DNA of 64,000 nucleotides from Candidatus Abyssobacteria bacterium SURF_17 (GTDB lineage Bacteria; Abyssobacteria; SURF-5), in contig QZKI01000142.1 of NCBI GenBank assembly GCA_003598055.1, positions 1 to 64,000 on the forward strand, given 5' to 3'. Positions 40,292-50,345 of this stretch are shown in pieces. The notes under the pieces were generated by a model. It was not told the DNA's origin. It did no database searches and saw nothing but the letters and a program-made list of their open reading frames with translations. Each line of letters begins with the position of its first letter. Positions within the stretch are counted from its first letter, which is position 1. The translations under genes and the position numbers were made by a program.

Positions 40292-40978
40292 TCATTTCTT
40301 TGCAATCTTGCTGTAGGCACTCGGCGGGTCCTTACAGACCGGACATTGTCTCTTCGGTAACTCAATTACCGTGGAACCACAGGTCTGACAGACGAAGTAT
40401 TCAACAGGTTTCTCCCCGATTTTCTTGGTGAGTACCCCAAAGAATATGCCTGTCCCTGATTGAATCTTCTCAATCAAATCGCGATGTTGCTTCTCAGGCT
40501 CCCATGCAAAGTTAAAATCTCTAATCGCATCGGCATTGCCTTCCTTCTTGGCTCTCTCTATGCAGTTGGGATATATATAGTCGATATCCATGAGCTCCAG
40601 TGTGCAGGCAGTTTTCAGGTTTTCTCTTGTATCAGAAGTATCGATCTCGGACGCGGGCGGCTCCTTAACAGCAACGCCAAGAGCGGACAGGACCCTTTTG
40701 AAATTCCGGGCGTGAATTTGCTCCGAACATGCAAGCCCAACAAAGAGGTATGCGACATTTGGATATCCTTCGGCACGCGCCTTTTCTGCAAAGGCTAAAT
40801 AGCGTCGATGTAATGCTGCTTCACTCGCAAAGGACTTCTTCAGCACAAGAATTGTGTCGGGGCACAGGGTCTGATTTTGTGGATCGGCCTTTTTCTCGAC
40901 GGCCTCTGTATGAGAATAGACTGACGCTGATAACAGAAGAAACCCTATCACCAAAGGTAATGTCTTCTTCATTGTCAT
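40292..40978 (-). CDS. rubrerythrin-like protein with an N-terminal signal peptide
   Basis: MTMKKTLPLVIGFLLLSASVYSHTEA leader; FASEAALHRRYLAFAEKARAEG...CSEQIHARNFKRVL; C-terminal rubredoxin-like FVCQTCGSTVIELPKRQCPVCKDP. Confidence 0.85.
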   Translation of the reverse strand: MTMKKTLPLVIGFLLLSASVYSHTEAVEKKADPQNQTLCPDTILVLKKSFASEAALHRRYLAFAEKARAEGYPNVAYLFVGLACSEQIHARNFKRVLSALGVAVKEPPASEIDTSDTRENLKTACTLELMDIDYIYPNCIERAKKEGNADAIRDFNFAWEPEKQHRDLIEKIQSGTGIFFGVLTKKIGEKPVEYFVCQTCGSTVIELPKRQCPVCKDPPSAYSKIAKK

Positions 40979-41272
40979 CCCCTCCTGCAAAGAGCCCCCT
41001 GTCCGACAGAATTTCTGTGTAAAGTATTCATATTCTGTCAAAACTATAGAAAATCGGCTACCTGGAAAGAATAGAAAACGAAATGTGGACTTGCCGGGAG
41101 CGATGCAAGGGTCTCTGTGGTTGTGCTTGGTGTGGAGTGGTGGCGAACGAACGATCGCATGTTGAAACGCCACATGTATCCATAGAAGTGGTTGACTTTT
41201 TTAATTTTGGGCGATATGATTTCGGTACGCCGATACTGAGCATGCGTGATCCCGTGGCAAGGAGGGGGAAGC

Positions 41273-41776
41273 GTGCGTGCTGCTTCTGACAATAAAGGGG
41301 CAAGGATTCTGCTCGATGCAGCATGGTCGGGCAACGTCGAGGTGATTCGGGAGTCGCTGTCCGCCGGCGTGGATGTGGATGTGCAGGACAAGGAGGGCAG
41401 GACCGGACTCGTGATTGCGGCGAGGAGAGGGCATGCCGACGTCGTACGATTGTTGCTGGATAATGGCGCTCATGCGGATAGTCGAACCAGATACGGCACC
41501 ACCGCCCTGATGCATGCGGCGGAGAAGGGCCACATTGACATTGTGCGCCTTGTGCTTGAGAACGGCGCGGACGCAAACGCGAGAGCTGAAGCCGGTTTGA
41601 CGGCGCTGATGCTGGCAGCGGAACACGGGTATCTTGACACCGTAAAAGCGTTGTTGAACAGCGGCGCGGATGTGAACGCAAAGACCATAAGCGGCGCAAC
41701 CGCGCTCTGGCTTGCCACGAAGAATAATCACGCGGACATCATGAAACTGCTGGCGGATGCCGGGGCAATCAAGTGA
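41273..41776 (+). CDS. ankyrin-repeat protein
   Basis: Five ankyrin-type repeats (EGRTGLVIAARRGHADVVRLLLDNGAHAD and following); GTG start with AAGGAGG Shine-Dalgarno. Confidence 0.9.
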   Translation: MRAASDNKGARILLDAAWSGNVEVIRESLSAGVDVDVQDKEGRTGLVIAARRGHADVVRLLLDNGAHADSRTRYGTTALMHAAEKGHIDIVRLVLENGADANARAEAGLTALMLAAEHGYLDTVKALLNSGADVNAKTISGATALWLATKNNHADIMKLLADAGAIK

Positions 41777-41906
41777 ATGAGATCGTGCCGGGCGCATGTT
41801 TGCGAGGGATTTGCGGTCCCCATCTGCAACGAAAGCGGTAGCTTCATTCAACAGAGGTCCCCTTGGGCTGTCGCGAGAAACCGTTTGAGGGAAAGGGCAA
41901 CAAGAT

Positions 41907-42368
41907 ATGACTCTGGGAAAAGCGATGACGAGGGAAAGAGATTCTCAGCAGACGGCAGGAATTGTCAGGGTTGAGAGCGTGATTGGGTCAGACCTTATCG
42001 TGCGGGGAGAAATTCAATCGCTTGGCACTCTTCGGGTGGACGGCCAGGTGGAAGGCAAGATAACGGCGGGCGGCTCGATCATCATCGGGGAGAAGGGCAC
42101 GGTGAAGGCTGATATCACGGCTGACTATATTATCATCGGAGGCACCGTCAAGGGCGACATCACGGCGCGAGAGAAAGTGGAGCTCGTTTCCACGGGCCGC
42201 TTGTACGGCAATGTTTACACGAAGCCCGCAAAATTTGTGGTCTCCGAGGGCAGCATCTTTGATGGAGGCTGCACGATGAGTCAGGGGGAGGGGGCAAAGC
42301 AACCTTCCGAGAAGGCGCCGGAACGCACCAAGGATGAGGCGCCCTCAAAGCGCCCGGCTGCATCATAG
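41907..42368 (+). CDS. bactofilin-family cytoskeletal protein
   Basis: ESVIGSDLIVRGEIQSLGTLRVDGQVEGKITAGGSIIIGEKGTVKADITADYIIIGGTVKGDITAREKVEL beta-helix repeats. Confidence 0.93.
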   Translation: MTLGKAMTRERDSQQTAGIVRVESVIGSDLIVRGEIQSLGTLRVDGQVEGKITAGGSIIIGEKGTVKADITADYIIIGGTVKGDITAREKVELVSTGRLYGNVYTKPAKFVVSEGSIFDGGCTMSQGEGAKQPSEKAPERTKDEAPSKRPAAS

Positions 42369-42560
42369 ACAAATCTTTGCGCAAGACCGGCGTGACCACT
42401 GACGCATACGCATTGCATGTTCGATTTTGGGTCATGGCGCTCTTCCCTTTACGCTTCTAGAGTTCCCTCTTCTTTTTGTTGAAGTGCTCTATCTGCGTAG
42501 TACTGTGTGAAGAATGGTCCACAAACTGTCCCATGGTTGACTGATTTGGCATGGGTTCCT

Positions 42561-42643
42561 GTAAGTGCGAATTCATCCGCATGGTTCCCTGCGCCTTTTT
42601 CGCTATACATCTGCGAACACAATTCGTACCTGCACAATGATGG
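42561..42643 (+). repeat. about 80 nt palindromic element, copy 2
   Basis: GTGCGAATTCATCCGCATGGTT...CTGCGAACACAATTCGTACCTGC; aligns with 13101-13183 over both arms. Confidence 0.55.
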
Positions 42644-42733
42644 GGCAGATTCACGAGCCTTCCGCATCCCGTGTCGCAGGCTTGGACGCTTCGGATTGAC
42701 AGATTTCAGCATTTTTTCTAGAATCTAGCGGAA

Positions 42734-44083
42734 ATGCACATGCACGGACCACATGCGAACGCCCGCGCCTCTGGTGTCATTCTCATGCTCTGCCTCTCCC
42801 TCGTGAGAGCGCTGATGCTCGTGGGAACGGCGCGAGCCGAGACGCTTCCCAAGAAGGTCGTCATTCCCGATGTTCGCATCGAGAACGACGTCGGCGTGGA
42901 GAATGCCTCGCAGATTATGACGCAGTGGCTCATTGATTCGGTCAAGCAGGCCGCGCCGAACGTCCGCGTCGTTACGGGGGCGGAGGCGGCCAAGCTGGCG
43001 CGACTCAGCTCACCCATCGACGCGGACAACATCCCGGCCTCTGTTGCGACCAATCTCTCGAAATCGATTGGAGCCACCCACATCCTTGCGGCGACAATCT
43101 TCCTCTGGAATCAGAAGCAGAGTGTCACGCTGAAACTGGTGAGTTTGTCGGACACGGGGAACGTGCGGATAGAGCGTGTCTGGGCTGAAGAAGCGAACGA
43201 AATTCCCGCGAAGGTTGAGGAGCTCGTCGGCAATCTTTTGGGCTCACCGCAGGGAGCTGAGAAGAAGGCGAAGCGTCCTCCGCAACAGACAACTCGCCGC
43301 GCTGCGAGTGAACCTGCGAGTACGCCGATACAAGCGCCTCGCCAAGCGGCGGCGCTTTTGAAGAAACATCCCGAAATGGTATATGTTCCCGGCGGCGAAT
43401 TTATCATGGGCAATGACAATGACAGCGATGCCGACAACATTCCCGCCGACCCGTCGCGACGCGAGGGCATCAGGCGACGCCTGCTCCTTGCGGCGGAAAA
43501 GCCGGAGCATAGCGTCCGGCTCGAGCCCTTCCTCATAGACCGGCACGAGGTCACGAATGCGGGCTATAAGAAGTTCAGGCCGGACCACGACTTCCCATCA
43601 GGAAAGGAAAACCACCCCGTTACCGGCATTAGCTGGCACGATGCTCATGCATACGCCGCGTGGGCCGGCAAGCGGCTTCCGACGGAACAGGAATGGGAGA
43701 AGGCGGCCCGTGGCACGGACGGCAGGAAATGGCCGTGGGGCAACGTGTTCGAGCGTGGGCGAGCCAATCTCGGCACAGGCACCGCGCCGGTCGGCAGCTT
43801 CACGGGCGATAGAAGTCCGTACGGCGCTTGCGACATGGCAGGGAACGTTCAGGAATGGACTTCGAGCTCGTTCGCGCCCTATCCCGGCAACACTTCGAAG
43901 GAAATCCAGTTCGACCCGAGCAAGAAAGTGGTACGGGGCTCGTACTTCGGCGGCAACGATTTTCTCGCGCGGACCTCGATGCGTTTTTGCGCCCTTCCGG
44001 GGCCTCCGGGCGTCAAGCCGCAGGGCGAGAATTACAGCTTTATCGGTTTCCGCTGTGCACTGGATGTCGATGAAAAATTCTGA
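42734..44083 (+). CDS. formylglycine-generating-enzyme (SUMF1)-domain protein with N-terminal extension
   Basis: MVYVPGGEFIMGND, FLIDRHEVTNAGYKKF, PVTGISWHDAHAYAAWAGKRLPTEQEWEKAARG, GNVQEWTSS, RTSMRFCALP. Confidence 0.9.
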   Translation: MHMHGPHANARASGVILMLCLSLVRALMLVGTARAETLPKKVVIPDVRIENDVGVENASQIMTQWLIDSVKQAAPNVRVVTGAEAAKLARLSSPIDADNIPASVATNLSKSIGATHILAATIFLWNQKQSVTLKLVSLSDTGNVRIERVWAEEANEIPAKVEELVGNLLGSPQGAEKKAKRPPQQTTRRAASEPASTPIQAPRQAAALLKKHPEMVYVPGGEFIMGNDNDSDADNIPADPSRREGIRRRLLLAAEKPEHSVRLEPFLIDRHEVTNAGYKKFRPDHDFPSGKENHPVTGISWHDAHAYAAWAGKRLPTEQEWEKAARGTDGRKWPWGNVFERGRANLGTGTAPVGSFTGDRSPYGACDMAGNVQEWTSSSFAPYPGNTSKEIQFDPSKKVVRGSYFGGNDFLARTSMRFCALPGPPGVKPQGENYSFIGFRCALDVDEKF

Positions 44084-44103
44084 GCGGCAGAGGAAAAGTC
44101 GTG

Positions 44104-45090
44104 ATGGCTGAGAGAGAGTCGGCAGGGACGGCGCCGCGCTACTTCCTCATCTCACTCCAGAGCCTCCGCGTCAATACGGTGACTAATTTCGACATGTACC
44201 AGAAGCTCTCCGAGCGCGGCGGCAAGGAGCGCTTTGTCCTCTATCGCAAGCGGAACGTCCCGTTTACGGAACGTATTCGCTCCAATCTGATCGACCACGG
44301 AACGGATGAACTCTATATCGATGTCTCGGATAAGAAGGAGTATCAGCTTTACCTTGAAGACAACCTCGACGCCATCATCACGGACGAGGCGGTGCCGATT
44401 GAAGAGAAATCGAAAATCGCCTATAGCTGCGCCACCGGGATTGTGGAAGAACTACTCGAGAATCCGCGTTCCGGCGAGCACGTAAAGCGCTCGAAAGCAG
44501 TCATCTCGAATCTTGTGACCTACCTGCTCAGCGAATCACGGGCATTCTTCAACCTCATGGCGACAACGTCGTTCGACTATTACACGTACACGCACTCGGT
44601 GAACGTGTCGGTGTTCGGCATCGCACTCGCGCATCGGCTCGGCCAGTACAGCAAGGAGGAAATAAAAACAATCGGCTCGGGCCTCATCGTGCACGACGTC
44701 GGCAAGAGCCTGATAGACCAGCGGATTCTGAATAAACGAGGCCCGCTCAACAAGCACGAGTGGGCCGTCATGAAGGAGCATCCGGATAACGGTGTCAAGC
44801 TGCTGCGCGGTTCGGGTCAGGTGGGCGAAGAAGCCCTCGTCATCGTCCGCGACCACCACGAAAAAATCGACGGCTCCGGCTATCCCCGAGGCCTGAGGGG
44901 CGATGCCATCCATATGTACGCCCGCATCGCATCGCTGGCGGATATCTTTGACGCTCTCACCACCCGGCGGCCCTACAAACTGGCCGAGCGCTCGTTCCCG
45001 GCGCTCCGGATCATGCGCGACGAGATGGGCGAAGGCCTTGACCGCGAACTCTTCACGGAGTTCGTTCTCCTCCTCGGCGCAGAGGCATAG
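44104..45090 (+). CDS. HD-GYP domain protein (c-di-GMP phosphodiesterase family)
   Basis: HDVGKSLID, VRDHHEKIDGSGYPRGLRGD, LADIFDALTTRRPYK. Confidence 0.92.
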   Translation: MAERESAGTAPRYFLISLQSLRVNTVTNFDMYQKLSERGGKERFVLYRKRNVPFTERIRSNLIDHGTDELYIDVSDKKEYQLYLEDNLDAIITDEAVPIEEKSKIAYSCATGIVEELLENPRSGEHVKRSKAVISNLVTYLLSESRAFFNLMATTSFDYYTYTHSVNVSVFGIALAHRLGQYSKEEIKTIGSGLIVHDVGKSLIDQRILNKRGPLNKHEWAVMKEHPDNGVKLLRGSGQVGEEALVIVRDHHEKIDGSGYPRGLRGDAIHMYARIASLADIFDALTTRRPYKLAERSFPALRIMRDEMGEGLDRELFTEFVLLLGAEA

Positions 45091-45151
45091 CGCAAAATCC
45101 CACAAAGTCCCTTTGGGGTCAAATCTTTATTCTTTACTATCAGCCCAATTG

Positions 45152-45655
45152 CTATCGATAGGGTTTCCACAGTTCTATGCCGAAGTGCTCATGGAGAAGC
45201 TGCATATCGTGTCTATCTTTTTCATCCGGCTCATACCCATAATGACATTCCGCCTGCACTTCGGCAGTAAGACATTTCATTTCTCGCCCATTTACCGCGC
45301 CTATTCCCTCGAACCCCTGTGGAGGATACCGATAGGAGCGGTCGTCTTGCAACCGCTGCACTCCGCCGCCTTCCTTGTCAAATGTGACCGTATGGAAATC
45401 TATTTGACGGCTCCTTGCATCTTTGAGGACAAACCGTGTTGGAAGCTCGTTCTCTATGACTGCAAAACGGTGTTTCTCGAGCTGCTTCTGTATTTCCTCC
45501 GCCTTGACGAGAGCCACCACAACGTCGAGGTCGTCATGGGAACGCGTTTGCCTTCTCACCAAGGCATCAACCCCCCATCCGCCATCCAGCCATACGTCCA
45601 CGCGCGCCCGGTCCAGAACAGTAATAATCTCCACTACATCGGATGCAGTCATCAT
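45152..45655 (-). CDS. LinA-like (lincosamide/aminoglycoside-type) nucleotidyltransferase family protein
   Basis: VDVWLDGGWGVDALVRRQTRSHDDLDVVV nucleotidyltransferase motif; IDFHTVTFD; ECHYGYEPDEKDRHDMQLL. Confidence 0.75.
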   Translation of the reverse strand: MMTASDVVEIITVLDRARVDVWLDGGWGVDALVRRQTRSHDDLDVVVALVKAEEIQKQLEKHRFAVIENELPTRFVLKDARSRQIDFHTVTFDKEGGGVQRLQDDRSYRYPPQGFEGIGAVNGREMKCLTAEVQAECHYGYEPDEKDRHDMQLLHEHFGIELWKPYR

Positions 45656-45713
45656 TTGCTTGTGCTTTGCCTCTGGGCAGGTCGACGCTTGCGGGCTCAC
45701 CCATGCGGGACGT

Positions 45714-45986
45714 TCATGTACCCTGCAGCTCGCGCCATATCTCAAAGACCACGGGATTGTTCGGGTCGGGACAACAGAACTCGGTGCGGTCGGGGTCGTC
45801 GCCCCACGGCAGGGTTCCGCCGTACGTGAAGATGCATATGACAGGATAGAGCGCGTTATATGCCCAGTGGCACAGCGGGGGCGAGTTGCGGCTGAGGTCG
45901 AATTCGTCGCCGACTTTGATGCCGAGCGGACACTCACCCGCCTCCAGTATCCGAGCCACCCGCGCTTTCACGCTATAACGCGTCAT
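45714..45986 (-). CDS. TIGR04076-like small protein
   Basis: MTRYSVKARVARILEAGECPLGIKVGDEFDLSRNSPPLCHWAYNALYPVICIFTYGGTLPW. Confidence 0.7.
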   Translation of the reverse strand: MTRYSVKARVARILEAGECPLGIKVGDEFDLSRNSPPLCHWAYNALYPVICIFTYGGTLPWGDDPDRTEFCCPDPNNPVVFEIWRELQGT

Positions 45987-45992
45987 CTTCAC

Positions 45993-46841
45993 TCACGTGT
46001 TCTCCCAGCTTTCGCCGGGATTGAGCACAACCACCTTAACGTATCGATTGCGCCGCTTCAGCTCGGCGGCGAACAGTTCCGCCGTTCCGGTGACGCGTCC
46101 GTCGAAGAGCCGCTTAAGGAAGGGGACCGTGAGAGAGATGTTATAGTGAATCGGAATCGCAACGCGCGTCTTGAGCTGGACCGCGGCTTCGGCGGCATCC
46201 ACCGCGTCCATAACCACTTTGCCGATCAGCGGAAAGCTGAGGCCGTTCACGGGCAGCAGGGCGACGGTCAAATCGAATGTCTCGCCGATGCGCCGGAACT
46301 CCTTGATGTAGCGGGTATCCCCCCCGAAAAATACCGCCGAGTCGCCGCTTGAAATCACATACGTGCATTCAGGCGCAAGGTGGCCGGCCGGCAGAGCCGT
46401 GACACACACCCGTGACACGAGCCTCGATTCCCATTTCGTAAGCACCGTGATCTCCGAATAGCCGAGCTTTCTGATGCGCGCAGCCGTCTTTTCCTCTGGA
46501 ACGATGACGGCGGTCGATTTATCCATTTGGGCCATGGCCTTGAGGTCGCAGTGGTCAAAGTGGCCGTGGGATATGAGGATTGCATCGAGCTCCGGCAGGT
46601 CCTCAAGGCGCATCCCAATGCTGTGCGGATGGGTCACAATGCCGAGAATCGGGTCGGTGAACCATGGGTCGGTGAGAATTTTCACGCCGGCCATTTCAAT
46701 GAGCATTGTCGAGTGACCGACCTCAGTTATCTTGAGTGGCGTGACGTGTTTCTTTCTCGCTGTGTTCCCTTTCGGCATCTGTGTTCGTTCCTTTCGCAGG
46801 ACCCGTGAGGCAACAACAGAAGACTCCTTCGTCTCTGCCAT
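45993..46841 (-). CDS. UlaG-like metallo-beta-lactamase-fold hydrolase
   Basis: GHSTMLIEMAGVKILTDPWFTDP, ISHGHFDHCD, FFGGDTRYI. Confidence 0.9.
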   Translation of the reverse strand: MAETKESSVVASRVLRKERTQMPKGNTARKKHVTPLKITEVGHSTMLIEMAGVKILTDPWFTDPILGIVTHPHSIGMRLEDLPELDAILISHGHFDHCDLKAMAQMDKSTAVIVPEEKTAARIRKLGYSEITVLTKWESRLVSRVCVTALPAGHLAPECTYVISSGDSAVFFGGDTRYIKEFRRIGETFDLTVALLPVNGLSFPLIGKVVMDAVDAAEAAVQLKTRVAIPIHYNISLTVPFLKRLFDGRVTGTAELFAAELKRRNRYVKVVVLNPGESWENT

Positions 46842-46943
46842 TCTATCCCCTCCTCAGCACTGCTGTGTCTGTCGAATGATGCAAAAGCCCGGCTTCCGAG
46901 CTCAGATTGGAGATGGCTGATTCTCGGCGCCGAAGAATTCTTC

Positions 46944-47330
46944 CTATTCCGGCCGGATCATGTCGGCCAGAGAAAGTGGCCGCACTCGCGGAAGCTTCTT
47001 GTGGTTGTTGTTCGCGAGCATTCCGTTGGCGCGAAGGATATTCTGCCATCGCGCGGCGAGTCCGCCGCCCGGCTCCATCCACGTGCGCAGCACGAGCACC
47101 CTCATCTCAGCGCTGTATATGAGTGAATAATCACGCAGCCACACCACCGAACCACCGTGTGTGTGGCAGTAACTTATCGGGTCGGAGGCGCTTATGGTCT
47201 CATAACGCTCGCCGCTGCGGAGCGTGACGCGCAGATGATACAGTCGCGTCTCGGCCCGCGCATTGTCCGGCGTGAGCATCATCACGACGAGGGCGAGGAG
47301 CAAGCCGGCTATCAATCCTGGCTTCTTCAT
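46944..47330 (-). CDS. hypothetical exported protein
   Basis: MKKPGLIAGLLLALVVMMLTPDNARA signal peptide. Confidence 0.6.
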   Translation of the reverse strand: MKKPGLIAGLLLALVVMMLTPDNARAETRLYHLRVTLRSGERYETISASDPISYCHTHGGSVVWLRDYSLIYSAEMRVLVLRTWMEPGGGLAARWQNILRANGMLANNNHKKLPRVRPLSLADMIRPE

Positions 47331-47385
47331 GAGGATGCCTCTTTGTTGAAGAATCGTGGCACTGACTCCGTTCGCGCGGTCGGCC

Positions 47386-48114
47386 CTAGAAGAATCCATG
47401 TTTTGTGGCGAAATCGCCCGTCTCGAGGTCGAGCTCAAAATCCGCGAGCTCCGACCTAACAATCATGGTTTTCAGCGGCGCGTTCGTCGGAAATCCTACG
47501 TGGCCTTTCCCGGCCTGATTGGTTCCCAGTCTTACGTCCAGGTCAGGGTATCCCTCGAGCGCCTCGGGGTCCACACGCATCTCGTTCGTGGAGAGCACGT
47601 AGAAGTCACGCGCCTTGATGGTTCGCATGCTGCTCATGTATGAGGTAGCCTGGACGTGAAACAACCGAATCCCTTCCACCATTCCGAGGTCCTCGATTGT
47701 GAAGGAAGCGATCGGCTGGGCCTGGCTCACTCCGGAGCTGGTTCCACCCAGCGCTATTCTTCTTTTCCGGATCTCGACGCTGTAGGTGCGGCGCACTTCT
47801 GGCTTCTCTTCTTCCGACTCCTCCGGTTCCGGCTTCACTTCCGGCGGTCTGCTCTTATCCCGTTTCCACTGGTTAAGAAGCTCCTTGTTCACCTCTTCGG
47901 ATTCCCGTTCGATGGACTCGATTCGCGCGCGCGGCATCTTGGCTAGGCCCATTGAAGTCCGGAAGCTCACCCACCCTTCAGTTTCTTCCATGATAACACA
48001 TTTTCTCTTCGGGCCTTGTTTGAACTTGATGAGGTCTCCACGCGCCCGACTCGTCACCAACAGGCCGCATACTGTCACGAAACAACAGACGAGCCCGATT
48101 CTACCTGTACGCAT
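47386..48114 (-). CDS. hypothetical exported protein
   Basis: Signal peptide-like N-terminus; long ORF in the same orientation as neighbours. Confidence 0.6.
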   Translation of the reverse strand: MRTGRIGLVCCFVTVCGLLVTSRARGDLIKFKQGPKRKCVIMEETEGWVSFRTSMGLAKMPRARIESIERESEEVNKELLNQWKRDKSRPPEVKPEPEESEEEKPEVRRTYSVEIRKRRIALGGTSSGVSQAQPIASFTIEDLGMVEGIRLFHVQATSYMSSMRTIKARDFYVLSTNEMRVDPEALEGYPDLDVRLGTNQAGKGHVGFPTNAPLKTMIVRSELADFELDLETGDFATKHGFF

Positions 48115-48133
48115 CGCTGTTCCCCTCCTTTGG

Positions 48134-48682
48134 TTACGGCGAAAGTTCTTGTTCTTTCAGCGATTCGATATATCGTGCTCGGAGCGACTCAAAAAACCGA
48201 CGATATGCCTCCGTCTTGTAATCGGGATACGTCCATGGCCATGGGTTGAAATTCCTGTTTGAAAAATGCAGGGTCACCTCCGCGAAAATGCCGTCACCTA
48301 AGTATATACGATGTGAGTAATCTTTGGTAGAGGCAAGCACCAATTTCGAGAGAGACAGGTATCCGGGGTCGAGGTTTACGAGACGCCTCACGCTTCCAAG
48401 CTGTTCCGATATTCTTTCTTCCAGCTCATTCGTAAACAGTTTTGCAGCCACAAGCTCCTTCGGGTTGACGAGCCTGTCGAATGCGACGAACTTTCTGAGC
48501 AGGTTCGGCCCCATTTCCTCCGTGTAATAGTCAGTGAAATCGAAGGGTATCACATCGCTTGCCGCGTCTATCGCGCCGAATCTGGCGGTCATTTCCTTCT
48601 GCGCCATCTCAAACAGGTCCGTTCGGCCCGCAAGCATTCCCGCGAACAGCTTCACGGGCCTCGGTGTGCTAATCTGCCCCAT
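48134..48682 (-). CDS. DUF4416-like protein
   Basis: PVKLFAGMLAGRTDLFEMAQKEMTARFG...FTDYYTEEMGPNLLRKFVAF...VNLDPGYLSLSKLVLASTKDYSHRIYLGDGI. Confidence 0.8.
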   Translation of the reverse strand: MGQISTPRPVKLFAGMLAGRTDLFEMAQKEMTARFGAIDAASDVIPFDFTDYYTEEMGPNLLRKFVAFDRLVNPKELVAAKLFTNELEERISEQLGSVRRLVNLDPGYLSLSKLVLASTKDYSHRIYLGDGIFAEVTLHFSNRNFNPWPWTYPDYKTEAYRRFFESLRARYIESLKEQELSP

Positions 48683-48828
48683 GATTCGGTCCACTCCCCA
48701 AATGTGCGACACAAGAGGCGTTTCAGACAATAACACCTGGTAAGGGTCGTTCGCGAACGCCCCCTACAATTAGTCCGCGAACAGGCACCGGTCGAATTTG
48801 GAGACATAGGGTGTGAGGCCAGCATTTC

Positions 48829-49530
48829 TTATGTCGCACCCCCCTTTTCCCCGGTCTTATTTCCGCGGCATGCGCTGACGCAAAGGCCGCAGATAAAGTG
48901 CGGCTCGTCCAGGCGCTCGTTGAACTCGGCCAGTTTGTTGAAGCATGCCCGGAGGTCAAATCGCTTCGGGTCTTCCTTGGGCGCACCCGCCGGACACACC
49001 GCAACGCAACGCATACACGTTCCGCACGATCGCTCGGTTGGCGAGTCGGGTTCGAGCGGCAGGTCGGTGAGCACGGTCACATATCTCACCCGCGCCCCGA
49101 AATGGGGATGAACGAGCAATATGTTTCGGCCTATCCAGCCATGGCCCGCATATCTGCCGATGAGCTTGTGGGGGAGATGGCCCCGCAAGCGTTCCCAGTC
49201 GACGACCTCGGATGCCGGAATCCGGACCGCGCTGGCGCCAATTCGTTCGATGGCTTCGGCCAGCGCGCGGGCAATGGAGTCGAGGACCGCATTCACCCTG
49301 ATGTATTCACGGCAGTACTCAGGCGTCGGGCCGTCCACGATCCCGGCGAGCGCAGCCTCATCCAGTGTCACACCGACGGATATGCCGCGCGAGTACGCAT
49401 CGTAACACGGATTCAGCAGGTCCGTATCCTCACGAATGCGGTCGAGGTCGGCCACGCCGAACAGTGATGCGCCCATCGAGAAGGCAATCTGTCTCAATAC
49501 GTCATACGTTACGCAGGTGTCCGTCTTCAT
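48829..49530 (-). CDS. 4Fe-4S double-cluster protein (epoxyqueuosine reductase-like)
   Basis: CGTCMRCVAVCPAGA...CGLCVSACRGN; VLTDLPLEPD. Confidence 0.75.
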   Translation of the reverse strand: MKTDTCVTYDVLRQIAFSMGASLFGVADLDRIREDTDLLNPCYDAYSRGISVGVTLDEAALAGIVDGPTPEYCREYIRVNAVLDSIARALAEAIERIGASAVRIPASEVVDWERLRGHLPHKLIGRYAGHGWIGRNILLVHPHFGARVRYVTVLTDLPLEPDSPTERSCGTCMRCVAVCPAGAPKEDPKRFDLRACFNKLAEFNERLDEPHFICGLCVSACRGNKTGEKGGAT

Positions 49531-50345
49531 CTCCCCGCTTTCCGGCGGCCGCGAGCTTTCTTCAGGATTTTTCGCTCCTTCCACGTGAGCGAATGAATGC
49601 CCTCACGGCCTATCTTCTCCAGTATCGGGTCCACCTCTTCATGCATGAAGCGCTCCCAATCCTCCTCCGAGCTTCCCCGGCGCGAGCCCAAGTTTATCCG
49701 GATGCGCGGGAGGCGCTGTCGCATCCAATCGCCGTACTTGATATACAGATATCCGAATCCCATGCCGCCGAGATGAGCCAGTCTGGCCACGCCGCCCGCT
49801 TGCGGGCCCGCGGCAAGCGTCATCCAGAGCTCGAATGCGCCGAACAAAATGACGACGTTGCGGGCGCGCATCGGGAACACGAATAGCAGGAGCACAATAT
49901 TATTGGGGAAGAGCATGCCGTATGCCAGCAGAATCGCGAAGATTGCGCCGGAGGCGCCAATGGTGGGGACAATGCTGCCGAGGCCTGCGAAAAAACTAAG
50001 GATGCCGGCTCCCGTGCCGGTGAACAAGTAATAGGTGAGAAACGAGCGCGGTCCCCAGGCTTCTTCGATGTCCCGCCCGAACATCCACAGCCCGAACATA
50101 TTCCAGAAGATATGGCCCAGGTCGTCATGCAGAAACATGTACGTGAACGGCTGCCAGATCATTCCGCGGAGAACGAGCGGGGAAGTCAGCCCGAAATAGT
50201 ACACGAGGTAATCCGCCCCGAATGCCGTGCGGCTCAGTATCTGCAGAAAGAATACCGCGACATTGATGATGAGCAGCCATTTCACCATGTAAGTGATGCG
50301 GAACGAGAGGTGGTACTCCGAACCGCCGCGATAGTAGCGTCCCAT
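49527..50345 (-). CDS. rhomboid-family intramembrane serine protease
   Basis: HIFWNMFGLWMFGRDIEEAWG, GASGAIFAIL (Ser), HLGGMGFGYLYI (His). Confidence 0.92.
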   Translation of the reverse strand: MGRYYRGGSEYHLSFRITYMVKWLLIINVAVFFLQILSRTAFGADYLVYYFGLTSPLVLRGMIWQPFTYMFLHDDLGHIFWNMFGLWMFGRDIEEAWGPRSFLTYYLFTGTGAGILSFFAGLGSIVPTIGASGAIFAILLAYGMLFPNNIVLLLFVFPMRARNVVILFGAFELWMTLAAGPQAGGVARLAHLGGMGFGYLYIKYGDWMRQRLPRIRINLGSRRGSSEEDWERFMHEEVDPILEKIGREGIHSLTWKERKILKKARGRRKAGR

